A DNA stretch of 64,000 nucleotides from an uncultured Pelagibacteraceae bacterium (GTDB lineage: Bacteria; Pseudomonadota; Alphaproteobacteria; Pelagibacterales; Pelagibacteraceae): positions 26,947-90,946 of the forward strand of contig CACHFM010000004.1 of NCBI GenBank assembly GCA_902579105.1. Direction: 5' to 3'. The translations under genes were made by a program, and so were the position numbers. The notes beneath the pieces were generated by a model. The model was not told where the DNA came from and searched no databases. It saw nothing but the letters and a program-made list of their open reading frames with translations. Positions 17,852-28,555 of the stretch are shown here, in pieces. Numbering within the stretch: position 1 is the first letter of the stretch; every line of letters begins with the position of its first letter.

Positions 17852-18778
17852 CTATAGTGTTAAATATTTAATTGCAAAAAATATTGTTCCCATTGATGCA
17901 AAAGTTGAGATAAATAATGCTTTTATTATATTTTCAGGATTTACGTTGTATGCTGAACATAAAACAATTGCAGTATGTCCACAAGGAGCAACACTAACAA
18001 AAAATGCACCTGGTATTTTTTCAGGAACACCAGCATCAAAAAATATAAATCCAATTATTAATAGAATTATTGGAGAAATTACTAATTTTAAAATTGAGAT
18101 AGATGCTGTTAACTTATTAATAACTTTTTTTGCATAAAAAGATAAAGTTATACCAATAGCAAAGAGTCCAACAGGTGAAACACATGCTGCTAATACCGAA
18201 AGTATATAATCAACCGGTGTTTCATTTATATTAATACTAAATATAAATAATAATACCCCAATTAAAATTGATAGTATCATTGGGTTAAACGTAACATTTT
18301 TAATGAAAGTTGATAACTTAATATTTTTTTTTGTTGTTAGTTCTAGAAAAAAAGCAATTACAGATAATAAAATAACACCATCCATTAGTATTATACTTGT
18401 GACCTGGGTTATAACTTCTGTTCCAAAATAAATCTTTGTAATTGGCAAAAGCAAAGTTACATGATTTGATAAAGCTACCATTAAAGCCCATATAATTGAT
18501 TCAGGAACAGGCCTTTTAAAAAATTTTTTTGTAATTAAAAAAGTTAGAAATCCAAGACTAGCTTGCATTAAAAAATAAGAGACTATCTGTTTTAAATCAA
18601 CTTGACCGATTTCACTCTGAGCAACAAATTTAATAATTAATGCAGGAACAGCAACATAAAATAAAAATAAATTAAAAACTTTTGCATGACTTAAATCAAA
18701 AACTTTAAATTTACCGAATATGAAACCAATTAATGTAATAAAAATAAAAGGAGTTAAACCAAAAAAAATTTGAAGCAT
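17852..18778 (-). CDS. AEC family transporter (auxin/malonate-type efflux carrier)
   Basis: Inner-membrane carrier of 308 residues with ten hydrophobic segments arranged as two groups of five, as in the AEC family. Family marks include the N-terminal GFIFGKF and FYVAVPALI segments, and the second half with the conserved GVPEKIPGAFFV and APCGHTAIVLC region. AEC members export or exchange organic acids or amino acids; substrate is not predictable here. It is divergently transcribed from the TPR-glycosyltransferase across a 121-base AT-only-rich spacer that must hold both promoters. Confidence 0.82.
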   Translation of the reverse strand: MLQIFFGLTPFIFITLIGFIFGKFKVFDLSHAKVFNLFLFYVAVPALIIKFVAQSEIGQVDLKQIVSYFLMQASLGFLTFLITKKFFKRPVPESIIWALMVALSNHVTLLLPITKIYFGTEVITQVTSIILMDGVILLSVIAFFLELTTKKNIKLSTFIKNVTFNPMILSILIGVLLFIFSININETPVDYILSVLAACVSPVGLFAIGITLSFYAKKVINKLTASISILKLVISPIILLIIGFIFFDAGVPEKIPGAFFVSVAPCGHTAIVLCSAYNVNPENIIKALFISTFASMGTIFFAIKYLTL

Positions 18779-18899
18779 AAATTTATTAAATCTTTTATCA
18801 TTGTATCGATAGATATAGCCACTAAAAAAGAAATTTTTTTATTTTTTTTTAAAAAAAAATTTAATTATATGTGATAATTATAATTATATATTATAAAAA

Positions 18900-20357
18900 A
18901 TGAATTCAAAAATTTTTGAAAAAGCAAAATTATATTTTTTAGAAGGATCTAAACTATATCAAGAAAATAATTATGATCTTGCCGAAAAACAATTTATTAA
19001 ATCTTTAGAATTAGTACCAGAAAGATTATCTACAATACTTAATTTAATATCAATTTTTATAAAGACAGATCAAAAAATTAAATTACAAGAGATATTGGAT
19101 AAATATAAAAATTTAAACAATGAAAAAGAGATTTTATATGGACTTGCATTCAATTATTATTTTTGTGAGAGTTTTTCAGAATCTATAAAAATATGTAATA
19201 AAATTATTCATTTTCAAGAATTTAGAGACTCTATTCAAGATTTGCTAGCATCAAATTATAAGAAACAAAAACTTTTTTTAGATGCATTAAAAATTTATAA
19301 ACAAAAATTAAAAGAAAATAGAAATCATTTAGTATTTTACAATATCGGATGTTTGTTTTTAGATTTAGGAAGAACTAGGACTGCACATTATTATTTTGAT
19401 AAAAGTAAAGAGCTTAAAAATGATGATTATACAAACTTAAATAATTTATCATTATGTAAACTTAAATTAAAAGAATTTAAAGAAGGTTTTTTACTTTTTG
19501 AAAATAGATGGAAAAAAAAAACTAATGCTCAAGAAAAAAAATTTAATAATATTAAATCTCCTAATTCTCCCTCTGAAATAAAAGATAAAAAAATATTAAT
19601 CTGGGATGAACAAGGATTAGGTGACACTATACAATTTTCTCGATTTGTAATTGATCTATTGAAATATACAAAGAATATTACTTTTGTTGTAAATTCAAAA
19701 TTAGCTCAAATACTTTCTAATTTAAATAAAGATATATTTGTAACAAGTTATGAAAATTTAAAAACAGAAAAATTTGATTTTCAAATTCCAGTTTGTAGTT
19801 TACCAAAATTTTTAAATATAGAAAAAACTGAAGATATTAATTATTACAAATTAAATATAAATTATAATGATCAAGATATAATTCCTATAGACAATAATAA
19901 ACTTAATGTTGGTCTTGCTTGGTCTGGTAACAAAAAATATTTTTTAGATTCGTATAGATCAATTCCATTTAAATATTTTAAAAATTTATTAAATATTAAA
20001 GATATAAATTTTTATAAATTATCTACAGATGCAAGAGAAGCTGAAAATGATCAACTTAATTTATATCCTAATTTATTTGATTTAGGTCATAAATCTTTTT
20101 TTGAAATTTCACAATTTTTAAAAAATATAGATTTGGTAATTTCTGCTGATACATCTTTTATACACTTAGCTGGAATTCTTAATATTAATTCTATTTTACT
20201 TTTGCATTATAGTTATGATTGGAGATGGTTTGATAATGCAAAGTCAACGGTTTGGTATCCATCTGTTAAAATAATTAAACAAAATAAATTTGATGAATGG
20301 GATAACGTTTTTAGTCAATTATTAGAAAAAATAAAAAAATTGAATTTTGAAAAATAA
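18900..20357 (+). CDS. TPR-repeat protein fused to a GT9-like glycosyltransferase domain
   Basis: A 485-residue two-part protein. Residues about 1-215 form tetratricopeptide repeats (for example YQENNYDLAEKQFIKSLEL and the LVFYNIGCLFLDLG repeat). Residues about 230-480 form a GT9/heptosyltransferase-like GT-B fold with DEQGLGDTIQFSRF at the start of the first Rossmann half and SADTSFIHLAG at the donor site. Such TPR-glycosyltransferases are common in marine alphaproteobacteria and probably modify surface glycans or proteins. Acceptor unknown. The start lacks a Shine-Dalgarno. Transcription probably ends at the hairpin just after the stop. Confidence 0.82.
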   Translation: MNSKIFEKAKLYFLEGSKLYQENNYDLAEKQFIKSLELVPERLSTILNLISIFIKTDQKIKLQEILDKYKNLNNEKEILYGLAFNYYFCESFSESIKICNKIIHFQEFRDSIQDLLASNYKKQKLFLDALKIYKQKLKENRNHLVFYNIGCLFLDLGRTRTAHYYFDKSKELKNDDYTNLNNLSLCKLKLKEFKEGFLLFENRWKKKTNAQEKKFNNIKSPNSPSEIKDKKILIWDEQGLGDTIQFSRFVIDLLKYTKNITFVVNSKLAQILSNLNKDIFVTSYENLKTEKFDFQIPVCSLPKFLNIEKTEDINYYKLNINYNDQDIIPIDNNKLNVGLAWSGNKKYFLDSYRSIPFKYFKNLLNIKDINFYKLSTDAREAENDQLNLYPNLFDLGHKSFFEISQFLKNIDLVISADTSFIHLAGILNINSILLLHYSYDWRWFDNAKSTVWYPSVKIIKQNKFDEWDNVFSQLLEKIKKLNFEK

Positions 20358-20359
20358 AA

Positions 20360-20387
20360 AAAAAGGGCAGTAAAAACTGCCCTTTTT
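20360..20387. terminator. bidirectional rho-independent terminator
   Basis: A 12-bp stem (A5-GGGCAGT pairing with ACTGCCC-T5) with an AAAA loop. It lies between the convergent TPR-glycosyltransferase and groEL genes. The G/C-rich core flanked by A- and T-runs provides a U-tract in both directions, so it can end both transcripts. It is the clearest terminator in the window. Confidence 0.9.
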
Positions 20388-20413
20388 AAATTTTTGTTTA
20401 AGAGTAGGGAGGA

Positions 20414-22093
<1,680 letters not shown>

Positions 22094-22099
22094 TTAAAA

Positions 22100-22390
22100 T
22101 TATTTACCTGAAATACCCATAATGTCTGACTCTTTCATTATGCTGTATTCTTTACCATCAATTTTGACTTCAGTTCCTGACCATTTGCCAAACAAAACTT
22201 TGTCACCAACTTTAACATCCATTGGAATTAATTTTCCATCTTCTGTTTTTGCACCTCCACCAATAGCAACTACTTTACCTTCTTGAGGTTTTTCTTGAGC
22301 TGCGTCTGGGATGATTATTCCGCCAGCAGTTTTTTCACTACTGTCTAAAACTTCGATTAATACCCTGTCATGTAACGGTTTAAATTTCAT
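22100..22390 (-). CDS. groES: co-chaperonin GroES
   Basis: Cofactor ring of GroEL, 96 residues, full length. The PLHDRVLIE start, the mobile loop with TAGGIIIPD near residue 22-30, and the [14 protein letters not shown] segment near 63-76 are canonical. The ATG is preceded by AAGGAG. It is the first gene of the groESL operon, driven by a heat-shock-type promoter at 22417-22444. Confidence 0.98.
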   Translation of the reverse strand: MKFKPLHDRVLIEVLDSSEKTAGGIIIPDAAQEKPQEGKVVAIGGGAKTEDGKLIPMDVKVGDKVLFGKWSGTEVKIDGKEYSIMKESDIMGISGK

Positions 22391-22416
22391 AAATTCTCCT
22401 TTTAAATATGGACTTC

Positions 22417-22444
22417 ATATAGATACTGCCTCGTCTATTTCAAG
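22417..22444 (-). promoter_or_regulatory. RpoH (sigma-32)-type promoter of groES-groEL
   Basis: On the minus strand CTTGAAA (22438-22444) is followed after 15 bases by CTATAT (22417-22422). The -35 element and spacer length are identical to those before hsp20 at 1936-1963. This leaves about 26 bases of leader before the groES ATG. The assignment rests on consensus and on the shared pattern between two heat shock operons. Confidence 0.6.
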
Positions 22445-22511
22445 ATAAGATGACTAATAAGTTAGTAATTATGGTAGGAAATTCAGTATTTTATGGTTTA
22501 TACCTTAAAAT

Positions 22512-23330
22512 ATGACTAAAAATATAGATAAAGAAGGCTTACAGTCGATTGCTGATAATTACGATCTATTTTATATAGATTTATGGGGAGTGATTCATAA
22601 TGGAATTAAACTTCACGAAGAAGCAATTATTACTCTTAAAGAATTACTAAAGATGAATAAAGATTTTGTTCTTTTGACAAATGCTCCTCGACCAAATTTT
22701 TCAGTAAAAAAATTTTTAGAAAAAATGGGATTAGATGAAAAAATCAGAAATCATGTTTTCACATCGGGAGAGGCGGCACTTAATTATCTAAAAAAATTTT
22801 ATTTATTAGATAAATTTTTTCATATTGGGCCTGATAGAGATTTTGATTTATTCAATGACTTTAAAAATAATAAATCTAAAGATCTAAAAGATATTAAATA
22901 TTTTTTATGCACAGGATTATTTGATGAGCATGACAAAGATTTAAGCTACTACAAGAAATTATTTGAAAAACATATTAATAAAAAAATGATTTGTACAAAT
23001 CCTGATTTAATTGTTGATAGAGGAGATGTTAGAGAATTATGTGCTGGATCAGTTGCAATGGTTTTTGAAAAAATGGGTGGTGAGGTTGTTTATTTTGGCA
23101 AACCTTATCCTGAGGTTTATAATCAATCTATTGATAATTTTAACAAAAGAATTTTATCAATAGGAGACAATTTAAATACCGATATTAAAGGTGCAAATGT
23201 TTTAAATTATCATTCATTGCTTATATCTAATGGTATTCACAAAAAAGAAATTAAAGATAAAGGCATCGAAGAAGTATCAAAACAATACGAAACAATTGTT
23301 AACTATATTCAGTCAGATTTAAAATGGTAA
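22512..23330 (+). CDS. HAD-superfamily hydrolase, subfamily IIA (NagD-like)
   Basis: Predicted sugar- or nucleotide-phosphate phosphatase of the HAD superfamily, 272 residues. The nucleophile motif is YIDLWGVIHNG near residue 20, matching the alphaproteobacterial IIA subgroup (D-x-W-G-V-x-H-x-G). Motif II is LLTNAPRP near 57 and the metal-binding motif is SIGDNLNTDIKGA near 218. The C2-type cap sits between them. Its 3' end overlaps ribF by 7 bases, making it the first gene of the HAD-ribF-ileS-lspA-bamF-pgi run. Substrate is unknown; proximity to ribF hints at, but does not show, a flavin-phosphate role. Confidence 0.82.
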   Translation: MTKNIDKEGLQSIADNYDLFYIDLWGVIHNGIKLHEEAIITLKELLKMNKDFVLLTNAPRPNFSVKKFLEKMGLDEKIRNHVFTSGEAALNYLKKFYLLDKFFHIGPDRDFDLFNDFKNNKSKDLKDIKYFLCTGLFDEHDKDLSYYKKLFEKHINKKMICTNPDLIVDRGDVRELCAGSVAMVFEKMGGEVVYFGKPYPEVYNQSIDNFNKRILSIGDNLNTDIKGANVLNYHSLLISNGIHKKEIKDKGIEEVSKQYETIVNYIQSDLKW

Positions 23331-24247
23331 AATTATATAATAATTTTAATATAAGAAAAAATCATAAAGGGTCAATTATATTGATTGGTAACTTTGATGG
23401 AGTCCACAAAGGTCATCAAAAATTATTTAAATTAGCTAAGACATATAAAAAAAAATATAACTCAAAAATTGGTGTGATAAATTTTGATCCATTTCCAAAA
23501 ATGTTTTTTAATAAATCATTAAAAAACTTTAGATTGTCAAATATTAATCAAAAATTGAATTTACTTAATAACTTTGGTGTTGATTTTGTTGTGACTAAAA
23601 AATTTGATAAAATCTTTTCAAAAATAAAGTCAATTAATTTTATAAAAAATATTTTACATCTAAAGCTAAACGCAAGATTTATATTTGTAAGTAATAATTT
23701 TAGATTTGGCAATAAGAGAGAAGGGGATGTTAAACTGCTAATTAAGAACCAAGCAAAATATAATTTTAAAGTTGTTAAACCAAAACCTCTTTTAGTTAAA
23801 AAAAAAATAGTTTCTTCATCTCTTATTAGAAGGCTTCTAGAAAAAGGATCTTTAGAAAAAGCTAATAAACTTTTAAGTAGAAAGTGGTCTATTGAAGGAA
23901 TAGTTAAAAAAGGAAGACAAATTGGAAAAAAAATTGGTTTTCCTACATGCAATATAGATATCAGAGATTATGTGTTAGCTAAGCCAGGAGTATATGCAGT
24001 GAAAGTTTTAAAAAAAAATAATTCTAAATATATTAAAGGAATAGCAAATCTTGGTTATAGGCCTACATTTAATCAAAAAAAAATCTTATTAGAGGTTCAT
24101 TTATTTAATTTTTCTGGCAATCTTTATAATAAGTATTTATCAGTGGAGTTTTTAAAATTTATAAGAAAAGAAAAGAAATTTAAAAATGTTAATCAGCTAA
24201 GATCTCAAATTAAAACGGATTTAAATATTGCAAAAAAAACAAAATGA
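23324..24247 (+). CDS. ribF: bifunctional riboflavin kinase/FAD synthetase
   Basis: Makes FMN from riboflavin and then FAD from FMN in the cytoplasm. Of 307 residues, the N-terminal adenylyltransferase half has GNFDGVHKGHQ near residue 22 and the SSSLIRRLLEKG segment near 170; the C-terminal riboflavin kinase half begins at GRQIGKKIGFPTCNI near 195 and includes KPGVYAVKV. Both activities look intact. The start overlaps the upstream HAD gene, and the stop overlaps the ileS start as ATGA, so translation is coupled. Confidence 0.95.
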   Translation: MVKLYNNFNIRKNHKGSIILIGNFDGVHKGHQKLFKLAKTYKKKYNSKIGVINFDPFPKMFFNKSLKNFRLSNINQKLNLLNNFGVDFVVTKKFDKIFSKIKSINFIKNILHLKLNARFIFVSNNFRFGNKREGDVKLLIKNQAKYNFKVVKPKPLLVKKKIVSSSLIRRLLEKGSLEKANKLLSRKWSIEGIVKKGRQIGKKIGFPTCNIDIRDYVLAKPGVYAVKVLKKNNSKYIKGIANLGYRPTFNQKKILLEVHLFNFSGNLYNKYLSVEFLKFIRKEKKFKNVNQLRSQIKTDLNIAKKTK

Positions 24248-26961
24248 ATAAATCACAAATAAATCTTCCAAAAACTGCTTTTTCTATGAAAGCAAATCTT
24301 CCAACTAAAGAACCTGAAATCTTAGAATATTGGAAAAAAATTAATCTTTATGAAGAGTTGAGAAACAAAAGTAAAAGCAAAGAAAAATTTGTACTTCATG
24401 ATGGTCCGCCATATGCAAACGGAAATATTCATATGGGAACCGCACTTAATAAAATTTTAAAAGATATAATTGTAAAATTTCATCAAATGGATGGAAAAAA
24501 TTCAATTTATGTTCCTGGTTGGGATTGTCATGGTTTACCAATCGAATGGAAAATAGAAGAGCAGTATAAAAAGAATAAAAAAAACAAAAATGAAGTTCCG
24601 ATAGTAGAGTTTAGAAAGGAATGCAGATCATTTGCTGAAAAATGGATTGAAGTTCACAAAAGTCAATTTAAACGATTAGGAGTTATTGGAGATTGGGAAA
24701 ATTATTACTCTACAATGAGTTTTGATGCTGAGGCTCAAATCGTGAGAGAGCTTGGTAAGTTTTTAAAAGAAGGAAGTTTGTATAGAGGTTTTAAACCAGT
24801 GTTATGGTCTACAGTTGAAAAGACAGCTCTTGCAGATGCAGAAGTTGAATATAAAGATCACAAATCAGATACAATTTATGCTTCATTTTCAGTTAAGTCT
24901 TCACAAATTAAGGAACTTGAGGATAGTGAAATTGTTATATGGACTACAACTCCTTGGACAATACCAGCAAATAAAGCTTTAGCTTATAATGATGCGCTTA
25001 ATTATGTTTTGATTAAAATAAATGATGAAAATGATTTTAAAAATAGAAAAATAGTAATTGCAGAAGCTTTATTAGAGTCAGTAATAAACGAATGTTCTAT
25101 AAAAGATTTTAAACAAATAAAAAAATTTAAAGGTAAAGAATTAAAAGGTACAATCTGCAATCACCCTTTTTTTAATTTAGGTTATGACTATGATATTCCA
25201 ATGCTTCAAGCAAGATTTGTAACTACTGAGCAAGGAACGGGTATTGTTCATTGTGCACCGAGTCACGGTCCAGATGATTTTAATTTATGTATAAATAATG
25301 GTATCAAAGCAATTGAAACTGTAGATGGTGATGGCAAGTATACAAATCATGTTAAATTGTTTGAAGGGATTCATATTTTTAAAGCTAATCCAATTGTTAT
25401 TGAAAAACTTAAAGATCAAAATAAATTGTTATCAAATGGTGAACTAGTTCATTCATATCCTCACTCTTGGAGATCTAAAGCTCCACTTGTGCATAGAGCT
25501 ACACCTCAGTGGTTTATATCAATGGAAAGCCATAAGTTAAGAGATAAAGCTTTAAAAGCAATTGATGAAACAACTTTTTATCCTAGTAAAGGAAAAGAAA
25601 GATTAAGGTCTATGATAGAAACTAGACCTGATTGGTGTGTATCTCGTCAAAGAGTTTGGGGTGTTCCTCTTCCAATTTTTGTTAATAAAAAAACAAAAGA
25701 AATACTTATAGATGATGAAGTTAATGAGAATATTGCAAATATTTATGAAAAAGAAGGATCAGATTGTTGGTTTTCAGATAATCCTCAAAGGTTTTTAGGA
25801 AAAAAATATAAGGCTGAGGACTTCGATAAATTAAGCGATATTGTTGAGGTATGGTTTGACAGTGGCTCAACGCATTCATTTGTTTTAGAAAAAAGAGAAG
25901 ATTTAAAATGGCCTGCATCAATGTATTTAGAAGGATCAGATCAGCATAGAGGTTGGTTTCATTCATCTTTATTAGAGTCATGCGGAACTAGAGGTAGAGC
26001 TCCATTTGAGTCAATTTTATCGCATGGTTTTGTTGTAGATGGAAAAGGTTTAAAAATGTCTAAATCTTTGGGCAATGCTATTGCTCCAGAAGATATTTTA
26101 AAGAAGTATGGAGCTGATATTTTAAGAATTTGGGTTGCATCATCTAATTATGCTGAAGATCTTAGAATTGACTATTCAATTTTGGACCAGCATGCAGAGT
26201 CTTATAGAAAAATTAGAAATACATTTAGATATTTGCTTGGGAATCTTAATGATAATTTTCCAAAGTTAGATTTAGAAAAAATAGATTTAAATAAATTACC
26301 TGAACTTGAGCAGTTTATGCTTCATAAAATATATTCATTAAATCTTAATTTTAAAAAATATTTTAAAAATTATGATTTTCATAATTTATATAAAGAATTA
26401 TTAAATTTTTGTACTGTTGATTTGTCGGCTTTCTATTTTGATATAAGGAAAGATACTTTATATTGTGATCCAAAAGAATCTTCAAAAAGACAATCAACAA
26501 TTATTTTATTAAATATAATTTTAAATTCATTATTAAAATGGTTTGCTCCTATTCTCTCATTTACAACAGAAGAAATTTATAAACTTCTTTTTAATGATAG
26601 CAGAAGTATTCATTTAGAACAATTTTTAGAATTTCCAGAAAGTTTTAAAAATGAAAAACTTAATGGAAAATGGAAAGATTTAATTAAGATTAGAAATATT
26701 TGTAATATTAGCATAGAAGAAAAAAGAGCATCCAAAGAGATTGGATCAAGTTTAGAAGCTAAAATAAAAATTAATCTGGATAAAAAATTATTTGAAATAA
26801 CTCAAAACATTGATTTTTCAGAGCTATGCATTACATCAAGCGCAGAAGTACTTTATAATGAAAAAACTGAAACAAATGTTCAAACAACTAAGGCCAAGGG
26901 CTCTAAATGTCCAGTATGCTGGAAAATTACAGAAGAAGCTTGTCCAAAACATTCTGAATGA
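24244..26961 (+). CDS. ileS: isoleucyl-tRNA synthetase
   Basis: Charges tRNA-Ile; class I synthetase of 905 residues, normal bacterial length. The HIGH motif appears as GNIHMGTALNK near residue 60, the editing domain follows with TTTPWTIPANKA, and KMSKS near 604 (GLKMSKSLGN). The C-terminal zinc finger is intact with CPVC and the final CPKH. It overlaps ribF upstream and lspA downstream by four bases each; ileS-lspA adjacency is a widespread bacterial arrangement. Confidence 0.97.
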   Translation: MNKSQINLPKTAFSMKANLPTKEPEILEYWKKINLYEELRNKSKSKEKFVLHDGPPYANGNIHMGTALNKILKDIIVKFHQMDGKNSIYVPGWDCHGLPIEWKIEEQYKKNKKNKNEVPIVEFRKECRSFAEKWIEVHKSQFKRLGVIGDWENYYSTMSFDAEAQIVRELGKFLKEGSLYRGFKPVLWSTVEKTALADAEVEYKDHKSDTIYASFSVKSSQIKELEDSEIVIWTTTPWTIPANKALAYNDALNYVLIKINDENDFKNRKIVIAEALLESVINECSIKDFKQIKKFKGKELKGTICNHPFFNLGYDYDIPMLQARFVTTEQGTGIVHCAPSHGPDDFNLCINNGIKAIETVDGDGKYTNHVKLFEGIHIFKANPIVIEKLKDQNKLLSNGELVHSYPHSWRSKAPLVHRATPQWFISMESHKLRDKALKAIDETTFYPSKGKERLRSMIETRPDWCVSRQRVWGVPLPIFVNKKTKEILIDDEVNENIANIYEKEGSDCWFSDNPQRFLGKKYKAEDFDKLSDIVEVWFDSGSTHSFVLEKREDLKWPASMYLEGSDQHRGWFHSSLLESCGTRGRAPFESILSHGFVVDGKGLKMSKSLGNAIAPEDILKKYGADILRIWVASSNYAEDLRIDYSILDQHAESYRKIRNTFRYLLGNLNDNFPKLDLEKIDLNKLPELEQFMLHKIYSLNLNFKKYFKNYDFHNLYKELLNFCTVDLSAFYFDIRKDTLYCDPKESSKRQSTIILLNIILNSLLKWFAPILSFTTEEIYKLLFNDSRSIHLEQFLEFPESFKNEKLNGKWKDLIKIRNICNISIEEKRASKEIGSSLEAKIKINLDKKLFEITQNIDFSELCITSSAEVLYNEKTETNVQTTKAKGSKCPVCWKITEEACPKHSE

Positions 26962-27464
26962 TTTTTAAGAGTTTAACAAAAAATTTTTACATTAATTTAA
27001 TATTTATATTTCTAATTTTTATTTTGGATAGAATTTCAAAAGTATATGTAATTTACTTAAATGAAAAATCTTATACTTCAGAAATATTTTCATCAAAATT
27101 TTTAAACATAAGTCTTACTTGGAATCAAGGAATTGCTTTTGGCCTTTTTTCTTTTGATCAAAGTGATTTATATAATTTTTTAACAATAATTATTTTTATA
27201 GTAATTTTTTTTATTTTTATAATGTTAATTAAAAATAAAGGTCTTAAGAGATACGCATTGCTAATGATTTTTGGGGGAGCTATTGGAAATTTATTTGATC
27301 GTATTTTTTTTAAAGCAGTTCCAGATTTTATAGATTTTCATATAGGTGAATTTCATTGGTTTGTATTCAATTTAGCTGACATTTTTATTACTATTGGAGT
27401 AATTTTTATGATTTTATTAGAATTAATTGGTAATAGTAAGAAAAACGATTATGAAAAAATTTAA
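26958..27464 (+). CDS. lspA: lipoprotein signal peptidase (signal peptidase II)
   Basis: Inner-membrane aspartyl protease that removes the signal peptide of prolipoproteins. The 168-residue protein has four membrane segments. The catalytic aspartates are visible in GGAIGNLFDR near residue 114 and FNLADIFITIG near 139. It follows ileS with ATGA overlap and precedes a lipoprotein gene (bamF) whose product it would process, overlapping it by 14 bases. Confidence 0.95.
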   Translation: MIFKSLTKNFYINLIFIFLIFILDRISKVYVIYLNEKSYTSEIFSSKFLNISLTWNQGIAFGLFSFDQSDLYNFLTIIIFIVIFFIFIMLIKNKGLKRYALLMIFGGAIGNLFDRIFFKAVPDFIDFHIGEFHWFVFNLADIFITIGVIFMILLELIGNSKKNDYEKI

Positions 27465-27783
27465 GTTTTTTTTAACACTCAATTTACTTTTTGTGATGCT
27501 AAGCTCTTGCGGAGCAGTAAAAGAAGGTTTTTCTTCACAAAAAAAAGATAATAGTGATGAATTTTTAGTAGAAAAAAAATCACCACTTTTAATGCCACCT
27601 GATTTTGATGAATTACCCTTTCCAAATTCAGAGGGTGCATTAAATAATAATGAAAATAATGAAAATAATGAAATAAAGAAATTAATTACAAAATCAGAAG
27701 ATAATATTTCAAATTCAGATAATTCTGAAAGTGCTAATGGAACTATCGAAGAGTCTATACTTTGGAAAATTAGAAATAATTAA
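27451..27783 (+). CDS. BamF-like lipoprotein (DUF3035)
   Basis: A short lipoprotein of 110 residues. The signal peptide ends in a lipobox LSSC, with the acylated cysteine near residue 20. The KSPLLMPPDFDELPFP segment is the DUF3035/BamF signature of alphaproteobacteria, where BamF is a small accessory lipoprotein of the outer membrane beta-barrel assembly machine. The C-terminal half is Asn/Glu/Ser-rich and disordered. I chose the ATG at 27451, because the signal peptide begins there, rather than an upstream in-frame TTG. Overlaps lspA by 14 bases; its TAA overlaps the next ATG by one base. Confidence 0.75.
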   Translation: MKKFKFFLTLNLLFVMLSSCGAVKEGFSSQKKDNSDEFLVEKKSPLLMPPDFDELPFPNSEGALNNNENNENNEIKKLITKSEDNISNSDNSESANGTIEESILWKIRNN

Positions 27784-28547
27784 TGTTAACTTCTGGAATT
27801 AGTTTTATAAATTTTAAAGTTAAATCAAAGGCATCAAGAGTAAAAAAAGAACTTAAATTTTTAATAAATGAAAAAAATCAAATAATTATATCTTTAAGCA
27901 GAAACTATAAAAATAATTTTAATAAAAAAATATTAAATAAATATAAAAAATTTAAAAATTTTCAAATTATAGGAATGGGAGGTTCAATATTAGGAGCGAA
28001 AGCAATCTACGATTTTTTAAAATATAAAATAAAAAAAAAATTTTTATTTGTTGATAATTTACAAGCTAGTCAAAAAGTAGATAAAAAAAACAATTTTGTT
28101 AATTTAATTATTTCTAAATCTGGAAATACAACTGAAACTATAGTTAATGCAAATATTTTAATTAAAAAAAAAGATAAAAATATTTTTATAACAGAAAATA
28201 AAGATAATTATCTGTATCATTTAGCCAAAAAACTAAAGGCAGAAATTATTCATCATAATAATTATATTGGAGGAAGATATTCAGTTTTATCAGAGGTAGG
28301 AATGTTGCCAGCCGAATTAATGGGATTAAATTCAAGCAGTTTTAAACACTTAAATAATTTAATTAAAAATAAAAGATTTATTAATGCTTTAGTTTCAAAT
28401 GTAAGTTCAATACTTTATTTTTCAAAAATGAAAAAATTTAACTCAATAATAATTAATTATGATGAAAAATCTGAAAATTTATTTAAATGGTATCAACAAT
28501 TAGTTGCAGAAAGTCTAGGTAAGAAAAAAAAGGTTTATTACCAGTAG
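27783..28547 (+). CDS. pgi: glucose-6-phosphate isomerase, 5' part (frameshifted)
   Basis: First 254 codons of a short-form phosphoglucose isomerase, which interconverts glucose-6-phosphate and fructose-6-phosphate. The sugar-phosphate binding SIS motif (ISKSGNTTET near residue 114), the PGI signature IGGRYSVLSEVG near 164, and the catalytic glutamate in QQLVAESLGKKKK near 240 are intact. The frame then ends at a TAG (28545-28547) just after an A8 run; the expected continuation GLLPVVSNMPKDNH lies in the -1 frame. Both parts keep their active-site residues, so this is either a single-base indel, a very recent mutation, or recoding at the slippery site at 28526-28532. Confidence 0.85.
   Translation: MLTSGISFINFKVKSKASRVKKELKFLINEKNQIIISLSRNYKNNFNKKILNKYKKFKNFQIIGMGGSILGAKAIYDFLKYKIKKKFLFVDNLQASQKVDKKNNFVNLIISKSGNTTETIVNANILIKKKDKNIFITENKDNYLYHLAKKLKAEIIHHNNYIGGRYSVLSEVGMLPAELMGLNSSSFKHLNNLIKNKRFINALVSNVSSILYFSKMKKFNSIIINYDEKSENLFKWYQQLVAESLGKKKKVYYQ
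28526..28532 (+). other. A_AAA_AAG slippery heptamer / A8 frameshift site in pgi
   Basis: The A8 run occupies 28524-28531. Read in the upstream frame, the last bases form A_AAA_AAG, the same heptamer in the same phase as the classic E. coli dnaX -1 site. A -1 slip gives KKKKG followed by LLPVVSN and restores the full PGI sequence. An AGG lies seven bases upstream (28517-28519); no strong downstream hairpin was found by eye. Adding one A would also restore the frame. Confidence 0.6.
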
Positions 28548-28555
28548 TTTCGAAT

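Noticed and set aside
18874..18887. Perfect 14-bp palindrome ATAATTATAATTAT upstream of the TPR-glycosyltransferase
   Set aside because: It consists only of A and T in a very AT-rich spacer, where such palindromes arise easily by chance.
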